The notes under the pieces were generated by a model that made no database searches, had not been told where the DNA came from, and saw nothing but the letters and a program-made list of their open reading frames with translations. Of a stretch of DNA of 64,000 bases, positions 44,911 through 53,696 are shown in pieces. The translations under genes were made by a program, and so were the position numbers. The first letter of the stretch is position 1. Every line of letters starts with the position of its first letter. Source of the DNA: Niallia sp. XMNu-256 (GTDB taxonomy: Bacteria > Bacillota > Bacilli > Bacillales > Cytobacillaceae); NCBI RefSeq assembly GCF_036670015.1, contig NZ_CP137636.1, positions 1,900,501 to 1,964,500 of the forward strand, written 5' to 3'.

Positions 44911-45920
44911 TGGTGCCAAGAATTACAGATACGACACTTAGAGACGGGGACCATGCGATCAATCATAGTTACACACCTGAAATGGTCCGGCAAATTGTAA
45001 GCGATTTAGATAAAGCGGGTGTACCTGTTATTGAGGTTAGTCATGGATCAGGCTTAAAAGGTTCTTGCATTCAACAAGGGTTTTCATTACATTCTGAATT
45101 CGATTTAATTGCAGCTGCTGTAGAAACAGCAAAACAAGCTAAAATCGCTTCCTTATTCGTACCTGGGATTGGAACAAGTCAAGAACTCAAAAAGGCCATT
45201 GAAATTGGAATCAGCATCATTCGTATAGCTGTTCATTGTACAGAGGCGGATGTGACTGAACAGTATTTTAAGATGGCTAAAGAAATGGGAATCGAGGCAG
45301 TAGGTTTCTTAATGATGTCCCATACACAGCCAGCAGATGTTCTTGTCGAGCAAGCAAAACTGATGGAATCATATGGGGCCGACTGTGTTTATGTAGTGGA
45401 TTCTGCTGGTGCACTTGTTCAGTCAGGTGTTAGAGAGAGAATTTCAGCTCTCAAAGAAGCCCTTTCAATCGATGTAGGTTTCCATGGTCATAATAATCTC
45501 GGATTGGCAATTGGCAACACCATTACAGCACTGGAGGCGGGAGCAGACCAAATTGACGGAACATTGCGAGGTCTTGGTGCAGGAGCAGGAAACGCCCCTA
45601 CTGAAGTATTGATCGCTGTATTAAATAAAATGGGAATTGAAACAGGAATCGATCTTTCGATATTAATGGATTCAGCAGAAGAGGTAGTTGCTCCACTCAT
45701 GCCGACGCCAATTGTGATTGACCGAGACAATTTATCAAGTGGGTATGCTGGAGTGTATAATAGCTTTCTTCTACATGTTAGGAAGGCGGCTGAACAGTTT
45801 GGAGTAAAAGTTTCGGAAATTATGGAGGAACTAGGAAAACGACAAGCAATTGCTGGGCAAGAAGATTGGATTATTGATGTAGCTGTTCAGTTAGCTGAGA
45901 AAAAAGGAATAAAGGTTTAA
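44910..45920 (+). CDS. dmpG: 4-hydroxy-2-oxovalerate aldolase
   Basis: The 336-residue DRE-TIM-type aldolase has the metal and catalytic motif [17 protein letters not shown] at the start, [16 protein letters not shown] with the two metal His, [19 protein letters not shown], and the C-terminal communication domain. It cleaves 4-hydroxy-2-oxovalerate to pyruvate and acetaldehyde, and passes the aldehyde to the preceding dehydrogenase. Translation is coupled by the TAATG overlap. Confidence 0.95.
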   Translation: MVPRITDTTLRDGDHAINHSYTPEMVRQIVSDLDKAGVPVIEVSHGSGLKGSCIQQGFSLHSEFDLIAAAVETAKQAKIASLFVPGIGTSQELKKAIEIGISIIRIAVHCTEADVTEQYFKMAKEMGIEAVGFLMMSHTQPADVLVEQAKLMESYGADCVYVVDSAGALVQSGVRERISALKEALSIDVGFHGHNNLGLAIGNTITALEAGADQIDGTLRGLGAGAGNAPTEVLIAVLNKMGIETGIDLSILMDSAEEVVAPLMPTPIVIDRDNLSSGYAGVYNSFLLHVRKAAEQFGVKVSEIMEELGKRQAIAGQEDWIIDVAVQLAEKKGIKV

Positions 45921-46068
45921 AAAAAGAATATTTTACTTTATGTTCAAACATCCGCAAAAATATCAACATCACTTTTTGTGGATGTTTTCCCATTCTTCCC
46001 GTAAAGATGGAAGGAAATAATAGATTGAAAGAAGCGTTCAATCAATACAGAAATAAAGGGGGTAGAAA

Positions 46069-47037
46069 ATGGTACAAAAGCTTCCATTAAGCATCACTTC
46101 TCAACTGGAATTACCTGTCATTACGGCTCCGATGTTTTTAGTTTCTAGTACTGAGTTAGTGATTGAAGCCTGTAAGTCAGGCGTTATCGGCTCATTTCCA
46201 CTAGCCAATGCCCGAACTTTAGAGGACTTAGATGGGTGGATGCAACAAATCACTAATGAACTTTCAAAGGCAAGAACTTTAGAACCTAAACGAAAGATTG
46301 CCCCATGGGGAGTGAATCTCGTTGTCCATCGTACGAACAAAAGATATGAAGAGGATTTAACGTTTATTAAAAGATACCAACCACCCATTGTGATTACATC
46401 GCTAGGAGATCCAGGTCGTGTTGTTAATATGGTCCATGAATATGGAGGCGTTGTTTTTTCTGATGTAATAAACCTAGTACATGCTAGAAAAGCGGCTCAA
46501 AAAGGGGTGGATGGATTAGTTCTTGTTTGCAACGGGGCAGGCGGACATGCGGGAACATTAAATCCATTCGCCTTTATTGGAGCGGTTAAAGAGTTTTGGG
46601 ATGGGTTGATTATACTATCCGGCGGCATATCAAGCGGTCGAGATATATTTGCCGCCCAAATCATGGGTGCAGATCTCGTATACATGGGAACTCGCTTTAT
46701 TGCGACAAAGGAAAGTCTTGCAAGTTCAGAATATCAAGAAATGTTAATTGAAGCGACGCTCGAAGATCTCATTTACACGGATGCCTTTAGCGGGATTCGT
46801 GCGAATTACCTTGTTCCAAGTATCCGTAAAGCAGGGTTTGATCCAGAGCAGCTGCAAAAAATAGAGAATTTTAATTGGTCTGAATCAAAGGAAAATGACG
46901 CAAAACCTTGGAAAGACATTTGGTCTGCAGGCCAAGGTGTAGGGGCAATAAAAAAGGTCGAATATGTGGCTGATATCGTGAAAGAATTAAAAAAAGAATA
47001 TTTACAGATGAAACAAACTCCAAGATGGTATCAGTAG
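46069..47037 (+). CDS. Nitronate monooxygenase family FMN enzyme
   Basis: The 322-residue TIM-barrel protein has the NMO/2-nitropropane dioxygenase signatures LPVITAPMFLVSS, APWGVNLVVHRTN, LVLVCNGAGGHAGTLNPFAF (with His) and GGISSGRDIFAAQIMGADLVYMGTRFIAT (phosphate binding; quoted in parts). FMN-dependent family members oxidise nitronates or act in side-chain oxidation. Its position inside a meta-pathway cluster is unusual and suggests a substrate-specific oxidation, but that is inference. AAAGGGGGTAGAAA precedes the ATG. Confidence 0.88.
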   Translation: MVQKLPLSITSQLELPVITAPMFLVSSTELVIEACKSGVIGSFPLANARTLEDLDGWMQQITNELSKARTLEPKRKIAPWGVNLVVHRTNKRYEEDLTFIKRYQPPIVITSLGDPGRVVNMVHEYGGVVFSDVINLVHARKAAQKGVDGLVLVCNGAGGHAGTLNPFAFIGAVKEFWDGLIILSGGISSGRDIFAAQIMGADLVYMGTRFIATKESLASSEYQEMLIEATLEDLIYTDAFSGIRANYLVPSIRKAGFDPEQLQKIENFNWSESKENDAKPWKDIWSAGQGVGAIKKVEYVADIVKELKKEYLQMKQTPRWYQ

Positions 47038-47095
47038 AATTGTGCTCGATCCTTTAATAGACTCCGAATTTAATTTCCGTTAAAGGAGGAAGAAA

Positions 47096-48403
47096 ATGAG
47101 CTTTCAAAGAATGTACCAAGCGAAGGTTTGTACGGCAGAAGAAGCTGTCCAGTTCGTTGAGGCTGATGAGGCCATTATTTTACCCATTGCCCCGGGAGAA
47201 CCGCCTGCTCTATTAGAGGCACTGCCATCAAATGATCGTCTTCTGGGGAATACTCTATACAGAATGCTGCCAAGTTATCCTGTATTAAATATAAAGCCCG
47301 AGAAACTCAAGCAAGTATCGACCTTTCTTTCGGCTTCTGATCGTAATGCATTCAGTGAAGGAACCATCGAATTGCTTCCAAATCATTTTTCAGACATCCC
47401 TTCCCTATTGAAGCTTTCACCATCCCAAAAAGTGATTATGGCAGCTGTATCTCCAATGGATGAAAACGGCTATTTTTCCCTTGGAACAAGTGTCAGCTAT
47501 ATTGGGTCATTACTGGAAGAAGCAAAAACGATCATTCTAGAAGTCAATAAAAATATGCCGCGGACCCTCGGTGAACAGAACAGGATTCATATCAGCCAGG
47601 TAACGAAATTGATTGAACATGATTTTGATTTACCGTCCCTTCCTGAGCCTGTTCTTACTGATAAGGATGCCCAAATTGGCCAAACGATCGCGGAGTTGAT
47701 TCAAAATGGTGATACAGTCCAAATTGGTTTTGGATCCATGCCAAATGCAGTGATGGAATATTTAAAGGGTCACCGAGATCTGGGGATTCATTCAGAACTG
47801 CTTCCTGATAAGGTAGTAGACTTATATGAAGCCGGTGTCATAACTAATTACAATAAAAGAATTTATAAAGGAAAAACAACCGCAACATTTGCGCTTGGCT
47901 CTAGAAAATTGTACGATTTTATGCACAATAATAAGGATATTCTAATGCTGCCTTGTCATGTGTCAAATGATCTTCAAAATATTGCCCAACTGGATCATCT
48001 TGTTTCCGTTAATTCTACCGTTGAGATTGATTTTTGGGGTCAGTGTAACTCCGAAACCATTGCTGGAAAATATTATTCTTCAACAGGCGGGCAAGGAGAC
48101 TTTACAAAAGGAGTACGCTTAACTGAAAATGGGCGAGGAATCCTCTGTCTCTATTCAACCGCAAAAAATGATACGATCTCCAAAATAGTCCCGATGTTGT
48201 CTCAGGGAGCAATAGTGACGACATCTAAAAATGATGTGGATATTGTAGTAACCGAATATGGAAAAGCAGAACTAAAGGGGAAAACCGTTCAAGAACGAAC
48301 CGAGGCCTTAATTAAGATTGCTCATCCAAAATTTAGAGACGAGCTCACTTTTGAGGCGATCAATCGAGGTTTTATTCCTCAGAAAAGCTTTTATCGAGTA
48401 TAG
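47096..48403 (+). CDS. Acetyl-CoA hydrolase/transferase family CoA-transferase
   Basis: The 435-residue protein has two CoA-transferase halves and the family features GDTVQIGFGSMPNAVMEYL, VVDLYEAGVITN, VNSTVEIDFWGQCNSE with a likely catalytic Glu, and STGGQGDF. It would move CoA between acetyl-CoA and a carboxylate such as 4-hydroxybutyrate. AAAGGAGGAAGAAA precedes the ATG, 58 bp after the NMO gene, so they are likely cotranscribed. The middle motif SELLPDK differs from the HTEMFSDG of well-known members. Confidence 0.85.
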   Translation: MSFQRMYQAKVCTAEEAVQFVEADEAIILPIAPGEPPALLEALPSNDRLLGNTLYRMLPSYPVLNIKPEKLKQVSTFLSASDRNAFSEGTIELLPNHFSDIPSLLKLSPSQKVIMAAVSPMDENGYFSLGTSVSYIGSLLEEAKTIILEVNKNMPRTLGEQNRIHISQVTKLIEHDFDLPSLPEPVLTDKDAQIGQTIAELIQNGDTVQIGFGSMPNAVMEYLKGHRDLGIHSELLPDKVVDLYEAGVITNYNKRIYKGKTTATFALGSRKLYDFMHNNKDILMLPCHVSNDLQNIAQLDHLVSVNSTVEIDFWGQCNSETIAGKYYSSTGGQGDFTKGVRLTENGRGILCLYSTAKNDTISKIVPMLSQGAIVTTSKNDVDIVVTEYGKAELKGKTVQERTEALIKIAHPKFRDELTFEAINRGFIPQKSFYRV

Positions 48404-48411
48404 TGATATGT

Positions 48412-48465
48412 AGATTGGGCGACCGGTTGTTATTAAAGCTGCCGGAAGTCCAATCTCTTTTTATT
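48412..48465 (+). terminator. Terminator after the CoA-transferase gene
   Basis: AGATTGG and CCGG pair with CCGG and CCAATCT, followed by CTTTTT. It separates the dmpF-to-CoA-transferase block from the hydratase/decarboxylase pair. Confidence 0.75.
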
Positions 48466-48894
48466 GCCATATTTTACTTTCTAACCTTTTTCTATCAATG
48501 AGGATAATCTATTTTTTTAAAAAAATTATTAAGATGGCTGAAACAACAGACTTAAATGGTGATCCACTCTCTGTTGTAATCAGATATTCATCAAAAGAAA
48601 TTTATAGAAAACCAAAGAAAATATACAGATTTTTCACATAATTTAGTAGATTCGTGTCATTGTTATCAATGTTCGAACAATTTAAAATTAGATTATATAA
48701 AAGGATGGCGGAGTTTTGCGTAAACAGCAGAACAATCGGTGATCTCAATTAGCGTTCTCCACTACTGTTTAAATAACGAATTTAATAGTTTCAGATATAG
48801 AATTTAACTACTCATATCCTTAAGCGTAATCGTGCTTGAGGAGGAATGACTAGAAAGACTTAGATAAAAAAATGGTTTAGAGGGGGAAGAACCA
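48466..48894. other. Intergenic region before the hydratase gene
   Basis: No gene is seen. It should hold the promoter for the hydratase/decarboxylase pair. Nothing resembling the 20-bp repeats at 60331 was found here. Confidence 0.4.
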
Positions 48895-49692
48895 GTGAAT
48901 TTACAGGAAGCGGCAAGTCAATTACTAGAAGCAGAAGAAACAAAGAAAGTAATTAAACCTTTAACAGATGTATATCCTGACATTTCCGTTGATGACGCAT
49001 ATTTTGTCCAATTAGAGCAAATTCGCCGCAAAGTAGAAAAGGGAGCGGTCATTGTTGGGAAGAAAATTGGTGCTACAAGTAAAGCCATTCAGGAGTTGTT
49101 CCAAGTAGAGCAGCCAGATTATGGGCATCTTCTCGAGGATATGATGTATGTCGATGGGGATACCATTTTCCTTGATCAATATATTCAGCCAAAGGCAGAA
49201 TTTGAGATTGCCTTTGTACTAAAAAAAGATTTAAAAGGTCCCAATGTCACGGTCCTTGATGTCGTAGAGGCAACAGACTATATTGTCCCAGCAATTGAAG
49301 TGATTGATAGCAGAATAGAGGATTGGAAGATTCGATTTGAAGACACTGTCGCTGATAATGGATCATCTGCTGGAGCGATTATCGGTGGAAACCCAACGCC
49401 ACTAGATGGGATTGATTTAACTCATATTGGCATGGTTGTTTATAAAAATGGTGAGTTTCTTACGTCAGCAGCAGGTGCCGCGGTGCTTGGTAATCCTCTT
49501 CGTGCTGTGGCATGGCTAGCAAACTCCTTAGGAAAATATGATGTTTCCTTAAAAGCAGGTGAAATTGTTCTATCAGGAGCTTTATCAACCGCTGTTCCAA
49601 TTGAGGAAAATGATACATTTACGGTTGAATTTGGCCATATTGGGTCCGTTTCAGCGACATTTAAACGTAACAGTAAGGAGGGTTCGAAATGA
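48895..49692 (+). CDS. dmpE: 2-keto-4-pentenoate (2-oxopent-4-enoate) hydratase
   Basis: The 265-residue enzyme is in the FAH-like hydratase/decarboxylase family: KPLTDVYPDISVDDAYFVQ, VGKKIGATSKAIQ, PKAEFEIAFVLKKDLKGPNV (metal-binding Glu pair) and DWKIRFEDTVADNGSS, which is the hydratase-type version. It adds water to 2-oxopent-4-enoate to make 4-hydroxy-2-oxovalerate, the substrate of the aldolase above. It starts with GTG after AGGGGGAAGAACCA. It overlaps the next gene by 4 bp. Confidence 0.88.
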   Translation: MNLQEAASQLLEAEETKKVIKPLTDVYPDISVDDAYFVQLEQIRRKVEKGAVIVGKKIGATSKAIQELFQVEQPDYGHLLEDMMYVDGDTIFLDQYIQPKAEFEIAFVLKKDLKGPNVTVLDVVEATDYIVPAIEVIDSRIEDWKIRFEDTVADNGSSAGAIIGGNPTPLDGIDLTHIGMVVYKNGEFLTSAAGAAVLGNPLRAVAWLANSLGKYDVSLKAGEIVLSGALSTAVPIEENDTFTVEFGHIGSVSATFKRNSKEGSK

Positions 49693-50480
49693 TAAAAACA
49701 GATGTCATCGATCAAATCGCTCATGAACTGTATGAAGCAGAAAAAACACAAACAACAGTTGGAAAATTTGTTGATCGTTATCCAGAGTTGGATGCCGACC
49801 TAGCTTATCAAGTTCAAGACCGATTGATTGATTTAAAATGTAAAGAAGAAAAAACTAGAATCGTGGGGCGTAAGCTTGGTTTGACAAGTAAAGCAAAGCA
49901 GCAAATGATTGGTGTCCACGAACCGTCGTATGGCGTTTTATTGGAAAGTATGCAGCTTATGGAAGGGGAACCGATCTCTATCTCTCCATTTATCCACGCA
50001 AAAGTCGAACCAGAGATTGCTTTCGTTTTTCATAAAGAAGTTCGTGGTCCGCATGTAACGGTAGCTGAGATTTTAGCAGCAACCGCTTACATTGCTCCAG
50101 CTTTAGAAATAATTGATAGCCGATTTGAAAAGTTTAATTTTACGCTTGCTGATGCGATCGCTGATAATTCTTCCTCCTCTCGTTTTATCATCGGTGAAAG
50201 ATTTTATAAGCCAGACGAAGTTGATTTGCGTTTAATGGGGATGGTCTTTAAAAGGAACGGTGAAGTGATCGAAACAGGGGCAGGGGCTGCTGTGATGGGC
50301 CATCCTGCAAGAGCGATTGCCTGGATGGCCAATAAGTTGCGAAAAACAGGACAAAGCATTAAGGCTGGTGAGGTTGTATTGAGCGGAGCGATATCTGCCT
50401 CTGCAACGATTGCACCAGGAGATTATTTTTCGGCAAGTTTTGATGGAATCGGCTCAATAGAGGCGAAATTTACTGAGTAA
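49689..50480 (+). CDS. dmpH: 4-oxalocrotonate (2-oxo-3-hexenedioate) decarboxylase
   Basis: This 263-residue paralogue of the preceding hydratase shares RIVGRKLGLTSKAKQQMIGV (quoted in part) and VEPEIAFVFHKEVRGPHV. Its FNFTLADAIADNSSSSRFIIG stretch is closer to decarboxylases than to hydratases. It removes CO2 from 2-oxo-3-hexenedioate. In known pathways it forms a complex with the hydratase, which fits the ATGA overlap. Assignment of hydratase versus decarboxylase between the two is from memory of these motifs and could be reversed. Confidence 0.82.
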   Translation: MIKTDVIDQIAHELYEAEKTQTTVGKFVDRYPELDADLAYQVQDRLIDLKCKEEKTRIVGRKLGLTSKAKQQMIGVHEPSYGVLLESMQLMEGEPISISPFIHAKVEPEIAFVFHKEVRGPHVTVAEILAATAYIAPALEIIDSRFEKFNFTLADAIADNSSSSRFIIGERFYKPDEVDLRLMGMVFKRNGEVIETGAGAAVMGHPARAIAWMANKLRKTGQSIKAGEVVLSGAISASATIAPGDYFSASFDGIGSIEAKFTE

Positions 50481-50500
50481 TTAATAACCTTAATACGTTA

Positions 50501-50645
50501 GGGATGACTGCCCGTAAAGCTCCAAAAGTTGAACAAAGACTAAATAAGCCTATTGCAACGTCTATGTAACTAGCCTGCTGTTACATAAAGCTTTCCATCA
50601 GTGGGGAGGACAGAAAAATTCCACTGATGGAAGTGTCACTTTATC
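50501..50645 (+). repeat. Long dispersed structured repeat, copy 4
   Basis: Full length: GGATGACTGCCCGTAAAGC, AAAGACTAAATAAGCC, TGTAACTAGCC, CCATCAGTGGGGA and CCACTGATGGAAGTGTCAC. It ends 6 bp before the ribosome site of the CxxH/CxxC gene. Confidence 0.82.
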
Positions 50646-50660
50646 TAAGGAGGAATTGTA

Positions 50661-50849
50661 ATGGTAATCGTTTGCAAAGAACATGTCACAAAAGGATTAA
50701 ATATATTACCTGCTCCACATGTGGAACAAATTCCAGATAAAAGAAAAGAATGCTGTATATTCTGCAGTGGACAAGCTATATATCAAATGTTTACTTTAAA
50801 CTATTCAACAATGTCTATCGTTCCAAAAGCGGAAAAGCTTCTTGTTTAA
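50661..50849 (+). CDS. CxxH/CxxC small protein, altered C-terminus
   Basis: TAAGGAGGAATTGTA precedes ATG 50661. The first 45 residues (VCKEHVTKGLN, ECCIFCSGQAIYQMF) match the small CxxH/CxxC protein family of Bacillus, which should bind one zinc. Family members are usually near 50-55 residues and end soon after the CxxC region. Here the frame continues with TLNYSTMSIVPKAEKLLV, read from a structured non-coding-looking sequence. The tail probably comes from an insertion. Function unknown. Confidence 0.65.
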   Translation: MVIVCKEHVTKGLNILPAPHVEQIPDKRKECCIFCSGQAIYQMFTLNYSTMSIVPKAEKLLV

Positions 50850-51010
50850 TGGTGAAAAGGTTAGCCGGGCCTATTCAGATAGGTTTGAAACTGTTCCTTA
50901 AAAATCGGAGGATTAGTAGGTATTTTGGAAAGCGATTACAAAGTGTGAGAGAACCGCACTTTCTATGCGGTTCAAGTGATTTAGGATAGCCCTACTATCC
51001 GTAAATGGAT
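50790..51010 (+). other. Structured sequence of unknown type behind the CxxH/CxxC gene
   Basis: It includes GAACCGC/GCGGTTC around an 8-nt loop (50950-50972) and GGATAG/CTATCC (about 50984-51000), preceded by about 150 nt with many short complementary runs. The hairpin-rich end recalls IS200/IS605-type or intron 3' ends, but no transposase is present and I could not prove either. Confidence 0.35.
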
Positions 51011-51064
51011 CATTCTTCTGTGCTGTTTCGCTAACTAATCCTTCTTTAATTAAATAAATTCTCA

Positions 51065-51208
51065 TTAAAAATTATCGTTGTAATCATAGCGAAATCCATC
51101 ATTTTGGGCAGTAACACCCTCTTTTTCCTGCAAATGATCCGTTGTATTTTGTATCCCTTTATCCTTGTTGTTTGTTTTATGAATTTGTTGTCTTTTGTTT
51201 GTCTTCAC
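51065..51208 (-). CDS. Small hydrophilic protein (47 aa)
   Basis: GTG 51208 follows AGGAGGCTAGCTTA, an excellent ribosome site. The product (MKTNKRQQIHKTNNKDKG, then TTDHLQEKEGVTAQNDGF and RYDYNDNF) is charged and Asn/Gln-rich, with no Cys or membrane segment. It resembles small proteins made by sporeformers but I know no family. Confidence 0.55.
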   Translation of the reverse strand: MKTNKRQQIHKTNNKDKGIQNTTDHLQEKEGVTAQNDGFRYDYNDNF

Positions 51209-51328
51209 TTAAGCTAGCCTCCTAATATTCTATCTCAACTATCTTCCCTAGAAAATCTTCTTATTATTCAACCTAAAGTTATCAACGAAATTCGGCGGGC
51301 GATTTTGATTAAAAAAAGAGAAAGGTGG

Positions 51329-51476
51329 AGGATCAACTGCCCGTAAAGCTGCGAAATCATGAAAACAGACTAAATACGCCACCGGAAACGTCTCGTGACC
51401 AGCAAGCTATGGGCTAAGCTTTCCATCAGCGGGAGATGTAAGAAAATCCCCATTGATGGAAGTTTTTCAATTTATC
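51329..51476 (+). repeat. Long dispersed structured repeat, copy 5
   Basis: Full length: GGATCAACTGCCCGTAAAGC, ACAGACTAAATACGCC, GGAAACGTC, GTGACCAGC, CCATCAGCGGGA and CCCATTGATGGAAGTTT. It lies upstream of the GNAT gene. Confidence 0.82.
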
Positions 51477-51569
51477 TGCATTCGTTAATTAAATTTTAAA
51501 AAATGTCCATTTATATATTAAAAAGGATTAAAATGAAAGATAAAGATTTTAGGCTAGAGGAGAAAAACA

Positions 51570-52070
51570 GTGGAAATAAGAATGTTAACATCATTAGAGG
51601 ATGCAGAACAATATCGTTGCATTAGACTCGAGTCTTTACAAAATAATCCTGAATTCGTAACGAGTTATGAAGAGGAAAAAGCCGTTCCTGTACAAAATTA
51701 TAAAGATGAATTTCACATGGATGATTCTTATACATTCGGGGCTTTTGACAACCATGAACTTGTTGGAATCATTACCTTATATCGGGACAAGCCCTATAAA
51801 CTAGGTCACAGAGCCCATATCGGAGCAATGTATGTGTCTCCTTCTAAAAGAGGCTCAGGAATAGGAAAAGCTTTAATGAAAGAGGCCATTAACAAAGCAA
51901 AAAGCTTAAATGGAATTGAACAGATCTATTTAGCCGTTGTTTCAAATAATGAATCAGCGAAAAAACTTTATTCTTCCCTGGACTTTCAAGTTTTTGGTAC
52001 AGAGAAAAGAGGATTAAGAGTAGAAGAAAATATCTATTATGATGTAGATTTTATGATTTTATATTTATAA
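51570..52070 (+). CDS. GNAT family N-acetyltransferase
   Basis: The 166-residue protein has the acetyl-CoA site AMYVSPSKRGSGIGKALMKEA (quoted: GSGIGKALMK) and the later VVSNNESAKKLYSSLDF motif of GNAT enzymes. It starts with GTG after GGAGAAAAACA. The N-terminal motif (LTSLEDAEQYRCIRLESLQ) is common in single-domain Bacillus GNATs. The acceptor is unknown. Confidence 0.88.
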   Translation: MEIRMLTSLEDAEQYRCIRLESLQNNPEFVTSYEEEKAVPVQNYKDEFHMDDSYTFGAFDNHELVGIITLYRDKPYKLGHRAHIGAMYVSPSKRGSGIGKALMKEAINKAKSLNGIEQIYLAVVSNNESAKKLYSSLDFQVFGTEKRGLRVEENIYYDVDFMILYL

Positions 52071-52133
52071 AGGCTAATAGGGCAGACATAGCAATCCATG
52101 AAAAAGGGACGGCTTTTTTTTGACCAGTCATTA

Positions 52134-52161
52134 TTGACAAATTCGCTGCGATCGATAAAAT
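52134..52161 (+). promoter_or_regulatory. Promoter of the leader ORF/methyltransferase unit
   Basis: TTGACA, 16 bp, TAAAAT. A 13-codon leader ORF with its own ribosome site follows. Confidence 0.6.
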
Positions 52162-52189
52162 GAAAACATCTTAGTTTGGAGGTTTTTGT

Positions 52190-52231
52190 TTGTCTAACTT
52201 ATGTTTAGAGCTGGTAGGTGCTTTCTCTTAA
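52190..52231 (+). CDS. Possible leader peptide MSNLCLELVGAFS
   Basis: GGAGG (52179-52183) precedes TTG 52190 by 6 nt. The 13-codon frame ends at TAA 52229-52231, 30 bp before the methyltransferase start. Placement between promoter and gene is what a translational attenuator would need. No antibiotic-stalling motif is recognisable. Confidence 0.4.
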   Translation: MSNLCLELVGAFS

Positions 52232-52261
52232 TTCTGAAAAAAATTAAGGAGAGTGTCTATT

Positions 52262-53008
52262 TTGGAAAAATATTTTTATGAAGCTTTTGAGGGGTTGACG
52301 CGTTTAGCTCCTGGTAGCGAACATTCAACAAAAAAGGCTGTTTCATTGGTAAATGTAGATAGAGAAAAAGAATTAAACATCCTAGATATAGGATGTGGTA
52401 CAGGAATTCAAACATTGATTTTAGCAGAAGTTTTTCCACATGCTCATATCACAGCCGTGGATACAAATCAACAATTTTTGGAAATGCTGAAAAAACAGAT
52501 ACACACGAATGCATTAGAAGACAGAGTTACGGTTCTCAATGCTTCTATGTTTGAGATGGAATTCCCTTCGGAAACCTTTGACCTTATCTGGGCGGAGGGT
52601 TCGATTTATATTATTGGATTTCAAGAAGGACTTAAACAGTGGAAACGCTTTTTGAAGCAAGATGGTTATTTGGTATGTAGTGAAATTTCTTGGTTGCATT
52701 CCAATCCTTCCAAAGATAGTAAAGAGTTTTGGACAGAAGGATATTCAGAAATCAATACGATTCCCAATAAAGTGAAGCAAATTCTTGATCTAGAATATGC
52801 TATTGACTTTTCATTCGTATTGCCAGAGGGAGACTGGATAGAGTATTACCATCCATTGGAACATAACCTCAAAGAGATGGAACTCAAGTATGATGATCAT
52901 CCTGTTGCTATGACTGTAGTAAACATGATTAAACAAGAAATCAATTTATACCATAACCAATCTCGAGATTATAGTTATGTTTTCTACGGAATGAAAAAAT
53001 TAAATTAA
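52262..53008 (+). CDS. Class I SAM-dependent methyltransferase
   Basis: The product of 248 residues has motif I ILDIGCGTGIQTLIL, ITAVDTNQQFLEML and FDLIWAEGSIYIIGF, all usual in small-molecule methyltransferases. TTG 52262 is preferred since AAGGAG lies 10 bp upstream; a GTG at 52253 is only 2 bp from it. The C-terminal half (FVLPEGDWIEYYHPLE) is aromatic-rich and likely binds the substrate, which is unknown. Confidence 0.85.
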   Translation: MEKYFYEAFEGLTRLAPGSEHSTKKAVSLVNVDREKELNILDIGCGTGIQTLILAEVFPHAHITAVDTNQQFLEMLKKQIHTNALEDRVTVLNASMFEMEFPSETFDLIWAEGSIYIIGFQEGLKQWKRFLKQDGYLVCSEISWLHSNPSKDSKEFWTEGYSEINTIPNKVKQILDLEYAIDFSFVLPEGDWIEYYHPLEHNLKEMELKYDDHPVAMTVVNMIKQEINLYHNQSRDYSYVFYGMKKLN

Positions 53009-53011
53009 TGG

Positions 53012-53047
53012 AAAGGGGAATTGATTGGTCAATCAGTTCCCTTTTTT
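53012..53047 (+). terminator. Terminator of the methyltransferase gene
   Basis: AAAGGGGAATTGATT pairs with AATCAGTTCCCTTT, followed by TTT. Confidence 0.85.
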
Positions 53048-53237
53048 ACCGATAGGGCCCTTTCGGTGTCAGTAATAGTCATATGCTGTTTCTCATCCTA
53101 CTTTTAACGATTCTAAGATCATGTAATTATAAAACTTTCGATTTTTATATCCTAAATGGTTGGTATTAAGTATTATTCCATTGTATAATTTAAACCATCA
53201 CGTTATAGTTCGGAGGGGTTGCCTTGGGAAGGAAAGG

Positions 53238-53630
53238 TTGAAAATTGGAGAATTGGCAGAAATGGCCAAAGTGACGAAGCGAACCATTGATCATTATACA
53301 AATCTTGGTCTTTTAGAAGTGGAACGTTCTGCTTCGAATTATCGTTACTATGATCAATCTGCAATCGAGCGGTTACACTTTATTGAGCAATGTAAAAAGG
53401 ACGGCATGTCATTAGATGAAATTAGGAAAGTGATTATAGAGCAGGATGCGGAAGAAATGGATGTTCTCGAGCTTAGATTGAAAATTAAAGGCTTAGAGGA
53501 TGATGTATCTGAGGTTTTGGCTCATCTTAATAAAAGTAATTTGAAAGATTTAGAGTATGTGAAAAAGAATATTTCAAAAGAAAGTCTGTCATTAATTCAG
53601 GCTCTGCTTTTATTAATAAATCAACAATAG
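53238..53630 (+). CDS. MerR family transcriptional regulator
   Basis: The conserved domain starts LKIGELAEMAKVTKRTIDHYTN, so TTG 53238 (after GGGAAGGAAAGG) is the likely start although the frame is open further upstream. The 130-residue product has the winged helix-turn-helix (residues 1-70; GLLEVERSASNYRYYDQS) and a C-terminal coiled coil. No Cys is present in the effector region, so metal sensing of the CueR kind is unlikely. It precedes the CorC-type gene by about 60 bp and may control it. Confidence 0.82.
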   Translation: MKIGELAEMAKVTKRTIDHYTNLGLLEVERSASNYRYYDQSAIERLHFIEQCKKDGMSLDEIRKVIIEQDAEEMDVLELRLKIKGLEDDVSEVLAHLNKSNLKDLEYVKKNISKESLSLIQALLLLINQQ

Positions 53631-53658
53631 CATTAGAAAGAACAATAAACAATATTTC

Positions 53659-53696
53659 AGGAGGTGTAAGTCTTACGGTTGTAAGACTACTTATTG
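53659..53696 (+). promoter_or_regulatory. Shine-Dalgarno separated from the start codon by a hairpin
   Basis: AGGAGGTG (53659-53666) is 27 nt from TTG 53694, too far for normal initiation. Between them AGTCTTAC and GTAAGACT form an 8-bp stem with a GGTT loop. If folded, the spacing shrinks to about 7 nt. An in-frame TAA at 53682-53684 excludes any start further upstream. Confidence 0.55.
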
